Shown here: one piece after another, positions 1 through 6,137 of the stretch
How positions within the stretch are numbered: the stretch's first letter is position 1
How the letters are laid out: each line of letters starts with the position of its first letter
Source of the DNA: CAZMRW01 sp964568805
GTDB lineage: Bacteria > Pseudomonadota > Gammaproteobacteria > Methylococcales > Methylomonadaceae
Assembly: GCA_964568805.1 (NCBI GenBank)
Contig: CAZMRW010000119.1
Coordinates: forward strand, 1 to 9,598
Direction of reading: 5' to 3'
DNA length: 9,598 bases
Position numbers and translations under genes: made by a program
Notes under the pieces: model-generated
The model's database searches: none
Seen by the model: only the letters and a program-made list of their open reading frames with translations
What the model was told of the DNA's origin: nothing

Positions 1-104
1 TGATCTATGAATGCAAATTCAATAGCATGGTGATGAAAGCCATGTCCACGGCTCACTGCCCGGGGTTATTTTCAATTTAATAAGGATGTAAACAAAGAAT
101 TAAC
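1..104. other. Left edge, no gene recognised
   Basis: No recognisable gene. One plus-strand frame is open from the window edge to a TAA at 78-80, so it could be the last 25 codons of a gene lying to the left, but the short peptide matches nothing I know. The minus strand shows only a very short open stretch. Confidence 0.3.
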
Positions 105-132
105 TTGACGAATTGACAGAATCTTATAGAAT
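105..132 (+). promoter_or_regulatory. Sigma-70 promoter of tRNA-Asp
   Basis: A TTGACG -35 (105-110) and a TAGAAT -10 (127-132) are separated by 16 bp. The -10 is followed by a GC-rich stretch (GCGCTC), the kind of discriminator often found at stable-RNA promoters under stringent control. Transcription would begin near 139, about ten bases before the mature tRNA. A second TTGACA (113-118) has no -10 at a useful distance. Confidence 0.6.
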
Positions 133-147
133 ACGCGCTCTTTAAAC

Positions 148-224
148 GGAGCGGTAGTTCAGTTGGTTAGAATACCGGCCTGTCACGTCGGTGGTCGCGG
201 GTTCGAGCCCCGTCCGCTCCGCCA
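148..224 (+). tRNA. tRNA-Asp (anticodon GTC)
   Basis: This is a 77-nt cloverleaf with the CCA end encoded. The acceptor arms are GGAGCGG (148-154) and CCGCTCC (214-220), followed by discriminator G221 and CCA (222-224). The anticodon stem is CCGGC (175-179) with GTCGG (187-191), containing one G-U pair. The anticodon loop is 180-186 with GTC at 182-184, which reads Asp GAC/GAU codons. The T-arm carries GGTTCGAGCC-type sequence. The molecule is very close to the gammaproteobacterial tRNA-Asp sequence as I remember it. No duplicate of its 3' end is visible elsewhere in the window, so nothing suggests use as an integration site here. Confidence 0.97.
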
Positions 225-266
225 TTTTTAGAATTCAATGAGCTGGCATTTTGCTTTGCCGGCTTT

Positions 267-302
267 CGACATCCCGGTAATCTTCCGGGATGTCGTTTTT
301 TT
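267..302 (+). terminator. Intrinsic terminator after tRNA-Asp
   Basis: A perfect 11-bp stem (CGACATCCCGG at 267-277, complement at 285-295) with a 7-nt loop is followed by seven T residues (296-302). It ends the tRNA-Asp transcript. A smaller hairpin just before it (242-247 with 258-263, one G-U pair) may help processing or termination. The minus strand has no U-run beyond the stem, so it does not obviously serve the converging Nudix gene. Confidence 0.9.
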
Positions 303-347
303 GCTTTTTACCGATTCAGAGTACGAATGGGTTTAAAGTAAACTCTA

Positions 348-854
348 TCAGACGGTTAGCTCTGCAAAGCGCTGCCACAGCCTCTTGAAAGTTTCGGTTA
401 ATCGTTGATCATCGGCAAGGACACGAGAAGTCAATTCAGCCGGAGTAAACCAGTCACCTTCATCAATTTCCTCGGCCGCCAGATTAAATGGGCCATTGTG
501 CGTTAAGCGGTACACCTGAATAAATTCCATGCCGGTTTCGAGGGTCGGCTGCAATTTGAACAGCGGTTCGAGTATTTTTTCTTCGGCGATACCCAATTCT
601 TCTTCAACTTCCCTGATGGCGCAGTTGTCATAATCCTCGGCGGCGTCGACATGACCTGCAGCCGAAGTATCCCAGAGCCCGGCATTCAGATCTTTGCGCA
701 TTGATCGTTTTTGCAGGAATAAGCGCCCCAAGTCATCAAAAACCAGGATATGTACGGCACGGTGCCTAAGACCCGATGCATGGATGATATGCCGGGCGCA
801 GGTATCGATGACGCAGTCGTTCTCATCAACGACGTGGAGCAGTTCATTATTCAT
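348..854 (-). CDS. Nudix hydrolase, YfcD-like
   Basis: This is a predicted Mg2+-dependent Nudix pyrophosphohydrolase. The full Nudix box GX5EX7REUXEEXGU is present at residues 67-89 of the 168-aa form (G67, E73, R81-E82, metal-binding E85 and E86). The N-terminal part (VVDENDCVID, then LRHRAVHILV) is typical of the YfcD branch, which is related in sequence to isopentenyl-diphosphate isomerase; its substrate is unknown. I chose the ATG at 854 because family members begin this close to the VDEN motif. The same frame stays open to an ATG at 974 (208 aa), but the extra 40 residues look arginine-rich and family-foreign, and their coding region overlaps a perfect inverted repeat. Neither start has a good Shine-Dalgarno. 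The gene lies downstream of carbonic anhydrase on the same strand and could be cotranscribed with it. Confidence 0.88.
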   Translation of the reverse strand: MNNELLHVVDENDCVIDTCARHIIHASGLRHRAVHILVFDDLGRLFLQKRSMRKDLNAGLWDTSAAGHVDAAEDYDNCAIREVEEELGIAEEKILEPLFKLQPTLETGMEFIQVYRLTHNGPFNLAAEEIDEGDWFTPAELTSRVLADDQRLTETFKRLWQRFAELTV

Positions 855-962
855 AGGCAAGACAATTGGCAGATCGGCGAGACGCAGACGATCGGAAAAG
901 CGAGATTTTAAACTTTCCCGGCGGTTAGCGGCAATGAATATGTACCGGTATCGGAAGGGCGG

Positions 963-1003
963 TCGCATGCTCATCCCGTAACGAGATGAAGATGAGCATG
1001 CGA
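963..1003. repeat. 13-bp perfect inverted repeat
   Basis: The arms are 963-975 (TCGCATGCTCATC) and 991-1003 (its exact reverse complement), separated by 15 nt. The repeat begins 9 bases downstream of the carbonic anhydrase stop codon. Neither strand carries a T-run after the stem, so it is not a standard intrinsic terminator. It could be an mRNA 3'-end stabilising hairpin, a Rho-assisted terminator, or a protein-binding site. Confidence 0.75.
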
Positions 1004-1012
1004 AATCGGGAA

Positions 1013-1594
1013 TTAACCGGCTTTACCGGCTTGTGTTGCCGCAGGCACTTCGATCAATCTGCCTGATTTGCAGTCGTAGATATAGCCATAAACAGGGATG
1101 TCGGAGGGCACTAGCGGATGATTTTTGATGCGGGTGACATCTTCCAGAACGCTTTGTTCCTGGTCTTTGATGGTCAGCCAGTCGATGTATTTGCCTTCGG
1201 CGGAACCTGGGCCTTCGCCGCTATCATGCCAGCCGCTGGCATCGACAGATGCTGTTTTTAAACTGCTGGCTAACAGACCGCGCATAATGTCATCGTTAAA
1301 GGTTTCCATGCCGCAATCGGTATGGTGAATGACGAACCATTCGCGTGTTCCTAACAGCTTGTAGGAGATGACCAGGGAACGGATGGCGTCGTCGCTTGCG
1401 CGTCCGCCCGCATTCCGGATAACATGCGCATCGCCTTCGGACAATCCGGCATATTTGGCCGGGTCCAAACGGGCGTCCATACAGGTTAAGATGGCGAAAT
1501 GCCGGCCAGGAGGCATGGGTAAGTCGCCTTTGCTGCCGAATGCATTAACATAATCTCTGTTTGCTGACAGTACTTCATTAAGAATTTTGCTCAT
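1013..1594 (-). CDS. Beta-class carbonic anhydrase
   Basis: The protein interconverts CO2 and bicarbonate in the cytoplasm using zinc. At 193 aa it resembles the short beta-CA group represented by Mycobacterium Rv1284 (about 163 aa). The same landmarks occur in order: PMPP near the N-terminus, CMDAR (zinc ligand C38, Asp40/Arg42 dyad), HVIRNAGG (57-64), RSL...LLGTRE, and HHTDCGM (zinc ligands H91 and C94). About 20-25 extra residues after position 110 and a short Ala/Gly-rich tail explain the greater length. The start is well supported by a GAGAGG Shine-Dalgarno 5 nt upstream. The gene is divergent from the LysR-type regulator at 1769, which could be its regulator. The leader carries a terminator-like hairpin. 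Confidence 0.95.
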   Translation of the reverse strand: MSKILNEVLSANRDYVNAFGSKGDLPMPPGRHFAILTCMDARLDPAKYAGLSEGDAHVIRNAGGRASDDAIRSLVISYKLLGTREWFVIHHTDCGMETFNDDIMRGLLASSLKTASVDASGWHDSGEGPGSAEGKYIDWLTIKDQEQSVLEDVTRIKNHPLVPSDIPVYGYIYDCKSGRLIEVPAATQAGKAG

Positions 1595-1599
1595 AACTA

Positions 1600-1605
1600 C
1601 CTCTC
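1600..1605 (-). promoter_or_regulatory. Ribosome binding site of carbonic anhydrase
   Basis: The minus strand reads GAGAGG followed by five bases (TAGTT) and ATG. This fixes the carbonic anhydrase start at 1594. Confidence 0.8.
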
Positions 1606-1623
1606 GTTATTATTATTTGGTAC

Positions 1624-1670
1624 AAAAAAGCCGCTTAGCTTAATCATATTTAATGATAAAACCAAGCGGC
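1624..1670 (-). terminator. Terminator-like hairpin in carbonic anhydrase leader
   Basis: Read on the minus strand, GCCGCTT (1670-1664) pairs with AAGCGGC (1636-1630), and six U follow (1629-1624). The stem continues inward for about ten more pairs with one U-U mismatch and two G-U pairs, closing a small AT-rich loop near 1648-1652. The G-U pairs would be A-C mismatches in plus-strand RNA, so the structure favours a minus-strand transcript. It sits 29 nt upstream of the carbonic anhydrase ATG and points into the gene. It could be an attenuator in the mRNA leader or a barrier to transcription entering from the right. Confidence 0.65.
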
Positions 1671-1725
1671 AATAACTATCTCCATTGACTACTGTACTCT
1701 ACTAAACTGGAATTTTAAATACAGA

Positions 1726-1737
1726 TATAAATTTATA
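1726..1737. promoter_or_regulatory. 12-bp AT palindrome, possible operator
   Basis: TATAAATTTATA is a perfect palindrome in the divergent carbonic anhydrase/lysR region, 32 bp upstream of the lysR start codon. LysR-type regulators often bind T-N11-A dyads in just this position, but in sequence this AT-rich a palindrome can arise by chance. Confidence 0.25.
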
Positions 1738-1755
1738 AAATATAAACCTACCATT

Positions 1756-1761
1756 TATAAT
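1756..1761 (+). promoter_or_regulatory. Possible -10 box of lysR
   Basis: There is a consensus TATAAT seven bases upstream of the lysR-type ATG (1769). If it is used, the transcript would start at or next to the start codon and be leaderless. This fits the absence of a Shine-Dalgarno. No good -35 lies 16-18 bp upstream, which keeps confidence low. Confidence 0.3.
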
Positions 1762-1768
1762 TGTTCGT

Positions 1769-2719
1769 ATGGATAAATTAAATAATATGCAGGTATTTTG
1801 CCGTATCGTTGAACTGGGTACGTTTGCCGCTGTGGCTCGTGAAATGAATCTGTCGGCGATGATGATCAGCAAGTATATGGCTCAGTTGGAAGAGTCTTTA
1901 GGCGTTGCCTTGTTAAACAGGACAACCCGGCAGATCAGTTTAACGGAAGCAGGAGAAATCTATTACTACCGCGGCAAACAGTTGCTCGACGATTTTTTGG
2001 AACTGGATGAATTTACCTCACAATTAGGAAGGAAGGTCAAAGGGACCTTGAAAATCAGTGCGCCGATTGATTTTGGCGGGATTTACATGGTGCCGGCAAT
2101 CGAAGCCTACTATCGTGAATTTCCGGATGTCAAGATTTTGATGACGCTGCATAACAGCCACGTTAATTTAAGCGAGGGAGGGTTTGATCTGTCGATTTTG
2201 GTCACGGACAGTCTCGATTTGGGCGTGGTTGCCAGAAAAATTTCTGAAACCCGGCTGTGTACCTATGCGTCCCCCGATTATCTCGCGCAATACGGCCGGC
2301 CCGGACATATCGATGAATTAAGTTTGCATCGATGTCTGCATTATATCGATACGCCCCATAAAGATTATTGGATATTCAAGGTAGGTGACGAAGAAACCAA
2401 AATAAAAGCCAACTGGCAGTTTGCATCGAACAACGGCAGGGCGTTATGCCAGGCGGCGGCTCTGGGGATGGGTATTACCCAGGCGCCTGAAATATCGGTG
2501 GCGAATTATCTGGCGCAAGGCAAATTGGTTGAAATTTTGCCGGAATTTCGCATCCCTTCGCTCGCAATTTATGCGACCTATTTACAAAGACGTTTTTTGC
2601 CGGCCAAGTTGACGACATTTGTTGAGTTTTTGATTCACTATTTTTCCGAAAATAATCGGCATAACGACATCAAACCGGTTTCAAAATTAAATACGGACAT
2701 TGAACATGGCCAGACGTAG
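1769..2719 (+). CDS. LysR-family transcriptional regulator
   Basis: This is a 316-aa DNA-binding regulator of normal family length. The winged helix-turn-helix occupies roughly residues 1-60 (MQVFCRIVELGTFAAVAREM, then SKYMAQLEESLGVALLNRTT and SLTEAG). The effector-binding domain runs from about residue 91 (GTLKISAP) to about 295. The domain style is like the AaeR/DsdC-type LysR proteins that act on divergent neighbours, so the carbonic anhydrase gene or the gene's own promoter are candidate targets; the ligand cannot be read from the sequence. No Shine-Dalgarno precedes the ATG. The last 14 bases overlap the downstream TetR gene, which implies coupled translation. Confidence 0.93.
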   Translation: MDKLNNMQVFCRIVELGTFAAVAREMNLSAMMISKYMAQLEESLGVALLNRTTRQISLTEAGEIYYYRGKQLLDDFLELDEFTSQLGRKVKGTLKISAPIDFGGIYMVPAIEAYYREFPDVKILMTLHNSHVNLSEGGFDLSILVTDSLDLGVVARKISETRLCTYASPDYLAQYGRPGHIDELSLHRCLHYIDTPHKDYWIFKVGDEETKIKANWQFASNNGRALCQAAALGMGITQAPEISVANYLAQGKLVEILPEFRIPSLAIYATYLQRRFLPAKLTTFVEFLIHYFSENNRHNDIKPVSKLNTDIEHGQT

Positions 2720-3317
2720 CGAGCACAGTCTCGAAGAAATTAAGGCAATGGTCTTGAAAGCAGCCGAGTCGATAGTGATCGATGAGGGGTTTGAAGCGTT
2801 GACCATGCGCAAGATTGCAATGGAAATAGGTTATACCGTCGGCAGCATTTATATGGTGTTTGCCAATATGTCCGATCTGATTTTACATCTTAATGCAAGG
2901 ACGCTGGATGATATCGCGGCGGAATTGGAGCAAGCGCCCGATTGCGGCTCCGATCAATGCGTTGAAGAGTTGTCGAAGATTTATTTGCGCTTTGCGAGTC
3001 GGAACTATAATCGCTGGAGCATGATTTTTGAACACCGCTTGCCTCAGGGAGGCAAGGTTCCTGATTGGTATCAGGAAAAGGTCGAGCATGTTTTTAAACG
3101 CTTTGAGGCGCAGTTTGCCAAGCTTGCTCCTGGTTGCCCCGAGGCCGAGAAAAAACAGGTGGCCCGCGCGCTATGGGGAGGGATTCACGGAATCAGTATG
3201 CTGTCACTATCAGGGAAACTCGATATCGTAGGCGTTGACGATGTCGAAGAGAGCATGATCTTGCTGGTCAGAAATTTTATTTCCGGATGGACGCGCCGCT
3301 ACCGAATGCCTGACTGA
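2706..3317 (+). CDS. TetR/AcrR-family transcriptional regulator
   Basis: This 203-aa regulator has an N-terminal helix-turn-helix at about residues 30-52 (TMRKIAMEIGYTVGSIYMVF) preceded by the usual helix (VLKAAESIVIDEGFEAL). The C-terminal half resembles the WHG/TetR_C_33 ligand-binding domains, with RWSMIFEHRLP and a conserved-looking ALWGGIHGISMLSLSGKL segment. I chose the ATG at 2706; a TTG two codons earlier (2700) is possible but unnecessary. The start lies inside the end of the lysR frame (14-bp overlap), so the two regulators are probably made from one mRNA. The gene ends 33 bp from the convergent S8 peptidase gene with no clear terminator between. The ligand and targets are unknown. 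Confidence 0.92.
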   Translation: MARRSEHSLEEIKAMVLKAAESIVIDEGFEALTMRKIAMEIGYTVGSIYMVFANMSDLILHLNARTLDDIAAELEQAPDCGSDQCVEELSKIYLRFASRNYNRWSMIFEHRLPQGGKVPDWYQEKVEHVFKRFEAQFAKLAPGCPEAEKKQVARALWGGIHGISMLSLSGKLDIVGVDDVEESMILLVRNFISGWTRRYRMPD

Positions 3318-3350
3318 GTAAAGCCTCGCCTAAAAAAGGTTGAAGGTGCC

Positions 3351-4667
3351 TTAAAAATTCCAACTGGCGAATCTGATGCTATCTTTGGGGCAACTCGTTG
3401 TTGCGCATAAGGCGGTTATTGCTTGAGTGGCATTGATGCCGGACGCCAGGTTCAATTTTTCAGGCAGTCCGGATTTAAGTAAAATGGATTTGATTTCTTC
3501 CGGGCCGAGATCGGGCTTTAGTTCCAATAATAGGGCGACAATACCCGACACTTCGGCCGCAGCAATCGAACTGCCCGAAATAAAATCGTAAGTTCCATGA
3601 GGCAAGGTGGTCAGAATTTTTTCACCCGGCGCAGTTACCGGCTGCTCCTTGCTATGATCATCGGCAGCGGCTTGTCCAATGGACTGAACCGGTATGACAT
3701 TCTTCATGGAAGCGGGAAAATTCTCGCTGTCCTGGTCCAGACCCGTGTCGGCGGCAACGACGATGATGCCTTTATCGATTGCCTTGTTCAATAAAATTTC
3801 CAGCAAGGGGTCCTGGGGTCCGGTCAAGCTCATGTTGAGGACATTTACGCCCGATTTGATCGCGGTATTAACAGCCAGAGCCAGCGTATAGCTGTTGCAC
3901 AGCGATGCCATCGAATCAATATGATCCGGCCAGCAGGCTTTTAACGCGATTAGCTTGGCATGGGGCGCGACGCCGATGATGCCGGTACCGTTATCTTTTT
4001 TTGCGACCATGACGCCTGCGATGGCTGTTCCGTGTTTATCACTGGCAAAACTTGACGATATCCCCGAGGCAAAATTTTCATTCCGGGTTATCTGGCCAAG
4101 CAAATCGGGATGATCAAGATCCACGCCGGTATCGATCATTCCAATGGTGACATGGCGTCCCGTGGTAAGGGCATGGACCTGATCGATTTGCATCGATTTC
4201 ATATTTGACTGGAGTTTAAAATAGGGGTCGTTATGTTGCTGAGCCCTGGTTTTAAAAACATGCATTTTCTGGACAACGCTGATGCGCTTATCCCGGGACA
4301 TTTGCTGCATCGTGTCCGGGATGGAATCGATTGCCGCTACGCGGTAAACCACGCAATGGACGCCGACCTCGGTCATCGGCCATTCGGCAAGTTTTTGCAG
4401 ATGGTAATCATCCGCAATCTGGTCGGATATACGTTTGCTCCAGGTTGAGCTCTGGTAGGCGCCTCTTCGCCGGTAAGTTGACGTTGAGGTGATGGCCGCG
4501 GCTCGACCGATGTATTGATCATGAAAACCGACCAGTAATAAATGACCGGCATCGGCCGGATCAAAAAGGCTGGATAAATCCGACGTGCCAAGATCGCCGT
4601 CGCTGCTGTCAGAGGCGACGGACGTTAGCGATAACAGCAATAATAGCAATAGCAGCGGCCACTTCAT
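3351..4667 (-). CDS. Exported subtilisin-like S8 serine peptidase
   Basis: This 438-aa secreted or periplasmic protease has a signal peptide with an eight-leucine core (residues 5-12) and probable cleavage after A18. Residues about 41-140 form a propeptide-like region. The S8 catalytic domain runs from about 145 to 420. The triad is Asp179 (MIDTGVDLDHPD), His212 (KHGTAIAGVM) and Ser367 (SGSSIAAAEVSG). The NMS motif is at 278-280 and FPAS at 317-320. In the Ser motif, the usual Pro-His after MAS is Ala-Glu. The oxyanion-hole motif AAGN reads AADT (305-308), so the usual Asn is missing. Five cysteines (105, 245, 257, 421, 426) could form disulfides. There is no C-terminal membrane anchor. Its ATG overlaps the anti-sigma stop (ATGA), so it is translationally coupled to that gene. 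A role in signalling through the anti-sigma factor is inferred. Confidence 0.92.
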   Translation of the reverse strand: MKWPLLLLLLLLSLTSVASDSSDGDLGTSDLSSLFDPADAGHLLLVGFHDQYIGRAAAITSTSTYRRRGAYQSSTWSKRISDQIADDYHLQKLAEWPMTEVGVHCVVYRVAAIDSIPDTMQQMSRDKRISVVQKMHVFKTRAQQHNDPYFKLQSNMKSMQIDQVHALTTGRHVTIGMIDTGVDLDHPDLLGQITRNENFASGISSSFASDKHGTAIAGVMVAKKDNGTGIIGVAPHAKLIALKACWPDHIDSMASLCNSYTLALAVNTAIKSGVNVLNMSLTGPQDPLLEILLNKAIDKGIIVVAADTGLDQDSENFPASMKNVIPVQSIGQAAADDHSKEQPVTAPGEKILTTLPHGTYDFISGSSIAAAEVSGIVALLLELKPDLGPEEIKSILLKSGLPEKLNLASGINATQAITALCATTSCPKDSIRFASWNF

Positions 4668-5389
4668 TGGGAGGTTCCGCCTGGCTCTGATGGCGATAGC
4701 AAGGCATACGCCGATTCGGCAAAAATGACATTGGAATTCTTGCGCAAGGACGAAAGGCTATCAACGATAGTCCCGGTATCAGGTTTAAGCGATATACGGA
4801 TCAAATAAACGCCTTCGGGTGTCGGGCCGTCGACGATCCGGCCGTGTACTGAATCGAGAATCTTGTTCTTTTGTTGCGTAGTCATGCCTTCCTGGAATAT
4901 CACCTTGATTTCATTGTTGTTAATGGTAGAGGATTCACTACTGGACAAGGTCCGGAAGGTTTCTTTATGCATCTCGTCGGCAACGTAATAGGCCGGTACC
5001 AATACCAAAAGCATCGCGACCGACATCATGGCGAATGCGGGTCGAGGCTGGCTGAAATGGTCAAGGCCAAGTTTTTGAAACCAATTACGATGTTGAGTGG
5101 GTGCCGGCTGTTTCGGTACTGGCGGCAACGCAGGCTGCTCAGACTGATGAATACGGTTTTTTAATCGGGAAAAAGATACCTGAGCCGCCGATTCAAGCGT
5201 GTCGGCGCTTTTAACCGCCAGGGAAAGCTTTTGCAGCATCGCGATTTCACGTTTGCAGATCAGACATACTTTGAGATGATTTTCAACCGCCTTCATTTCA
5301 GGATCGTGAAGCGTTTTATTGACATACCACGGCAACACCAGCAGGATTTCCTGATGTACCAAATAGGGATTGGCAGGTTTGTCTTTCAT
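4664..5389 (-). CDS. Membrane-anchored anti-sigma factor with propeptide-like periplasmic domain
   Basis: This 241-aa single-pass membrane protein is predicted to hold the ECF sigma factor encoded just upstream. The cytoplasmic N-terminus has the zinc-binding anti-sigma motif H38-x3-C42-x2-C45. A Pro/Gln-rich linker (about 84-100) leads to one membrane segment at about 118-137. The periplasmic part, residues 160-231, has the strand/helix order of an S8 propeptide (I9-like). IKVIF is followed by a helix starting TTQQKNK, a GVYLIRIS strand, a second helix, and the closing NVIFAES, which resembles the VxYAEPN end of fervidolysin-type prodomains. That assignment is by eye. An AGGAG Shine-Dalgarno 6 nt from ATG supports the start. 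It lies 39 nt after the sigma gene and shares ATGA with the S8 peptidase gene. Confidence 0.88.
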   Translation of the reverse strand: MKDKPANPYLVHQEILLVLPWYVNKTLHDPEMKAVENHLKVCLICKREIAMLQKLSLAVKSADTLESAAQVSFSRLKNRIHQSEQPALPPVPKQPAPTQHRNWFQKLGLDHFSQPRPAFAMMSVAMLLVLVPAYYVADEMHKETFRTLSSSESSTINNNEIKVIFQEGMTTQQKNKILDSVHGRIVDGPTPEGVYLIRISLKPDTGTIVDSLSSLRKNSNVIFAESAYALLSPSEPGGTSQ

Positions 5390-5395
5390 TTTATA

Positions 5396-5400
5396 CTCCT
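5396..5400 (-). promoter_or_regulatory. Ribosome binding site of anti-sigma gene
   Basis: The minus strand reads AGGAG, six bases, then ATG at 5389. It is the strongest Shine-Dalgarno in the three-gene unit. The sigma factor gene upstream has a weak one, so more anti-sigma than sigma factor may be made. Confidence 0.8.
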
Positions 5401-5428
5401 GAATTTTCGGTCTGTAATGAAAATTCGC

Positions 5429-6016
5429 TCATTGTTCTTTAAGTATCATAGCCAGTTTTTTGCGGGCATGATGCATCCGGGTTTTTACCGTATTTTCCGG
5501 ACACTCCATCAATTGGGCAATTTCGCTGTAATGCAGCCCATGGTAATAGGTCAATTCGATTACCGCGCGCTGCTCAGGCGACAGTTCATCGAACGCGGCT
5601 TCAAGCCAGTCATCCATTTCCACCCGGTTTGACACGGTATCGTGAGCCGCCAATACGGAGCCATCAACGTCGAACTCGTCCAGTGATTCTTCTTCGGCAT
5701 AAGTGTTGTCGCGTAAGGATTGACGCGCTTTATTAAAAGCGATGCCGAATATCCAGGTGGTAACCTGGCATTGCCGGTTATAGGTGCCGGCTTTCTTCCA
5801 GACCACGAACATGACGTCGTTAATCACTTCATCAATCAGATCGGTCCTGCGGGTAATCCTGGCGATAAAACGAAATAAGCGGCTATAAAAACGATGATGC
5901 AACATCTCCAAGGCTTGTTCGTCAGCATCACAGATTAACGCGATCAAATCAGCATCCTGTTTGTGTTGATCTGTTTTGTTATGGGTATTCAAATGATTAC
6001 CTTTAATTGAGTTCAT
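5429..6016 (-). CDS. ECF-type RNA polymerase sigma factor
   Basis: This 195-aa sigma-70 family protein has only regions 2 and 4, the ECF layout. Region 2 spans about residues 37-103 (HRFYSRLFRFIARI, DLIDEVINDVMFVVWKKAG, then TTWIFGIAFNKARQSLR, the promoter-melting and -10-binding part). Region 4 spans about 137-190 (LSPEQRAVIELTYYHGLHYSEIA, then CPENTVKTRMHHARKKL, the -35-binding helix-turn-helix). An acidic linker (107-118) joins them. It is first in the sigma/anti-sigma/peptidase unit. The ATG at 6016 lacks a clear Shine-Dalgarno. A TTG at codon 9 (5992-5990) has AAAGG six bases upstream and is a plausible alternative start. Which genes it controls, including whether it controls itself, is not visible; I found no convincing promoter in the 121-nt gap upstream. 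Confidence 0.95.
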   Translation of the reverse strand: MNSIKGNHLNTHNKTDQHKQDADLIALICDADEQALEMLHHRFYSRLFRFIARITRRTDLIDEVINDVMFVVWKKAGTYNRQCQVTTWIFGIAFNKARQSLRDNTYAEEESLDEFDVDGSVLAAHDTVSNRVEMDDWLEAAFDELSPEQRAVIELTYYHGLHYSEIAQLMECPENTVKTRMHHARKKLAMILKEQ

Positions 6017-6137
6017 ATTGATGGATGATCGCTAACTCCAGTATGTTAACCTAAATACCTTTCTTGCATAAATTGCAATAAACAGTGAAAAGGTTCAATG
6101 AAGCTTAAATAAATCTTAAAAAAATTTCAGGACGGCT

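Noticed and set aside
148..224. tRNA-Asp as an attachment site for an integrated element
   Set aside because: No integrase and no repeated copy of the tRNA 3' end is seen in the window.
694..981. Plus-strand open frame of 95 codons opposite the Nudix gene
   Set aside because: It is antisense to a gene with a complete Nudix box, and its translation is Arg/Ser-rich without any recognisable domain.
2700..2705. TTG start for the TetR gene
   Set aside because: An ATG lies two codons downstream at 2706, and the extra residues add nothing to the family alignment.
4630..4656. Imperfect AAT/AGC triplet repeat, possible slippage site
   Set aside because: It simply encodes the leucine run of the S8 signal peptide; the units are imperfect and too short to suggest phase variation.
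4871..5164. Plus-strand open frame of 97 codons inside the anti-sigma gene
   Set aside because: It is fully antisense to a gene with a clear zinc motif, membrane segment and ribosome binding site; no domain is visible in it.
5231..5632. Plus-strand open frame of 133 codons opposite the anti-sigma and sigma genes
   Set aside because: It runs across the ends of two well supported minus-strand genes and encodes a Phe/His/Arg-rich sequence typical of a shadow frame.
6017..6137. ECF-type autoregulatory promoter upstream of the sigma gene
   Set aside because: A TTGAACC-like element exists on the minus strand, but no fitting -10 follows at 16-17 bp, so I do not call a promoter.
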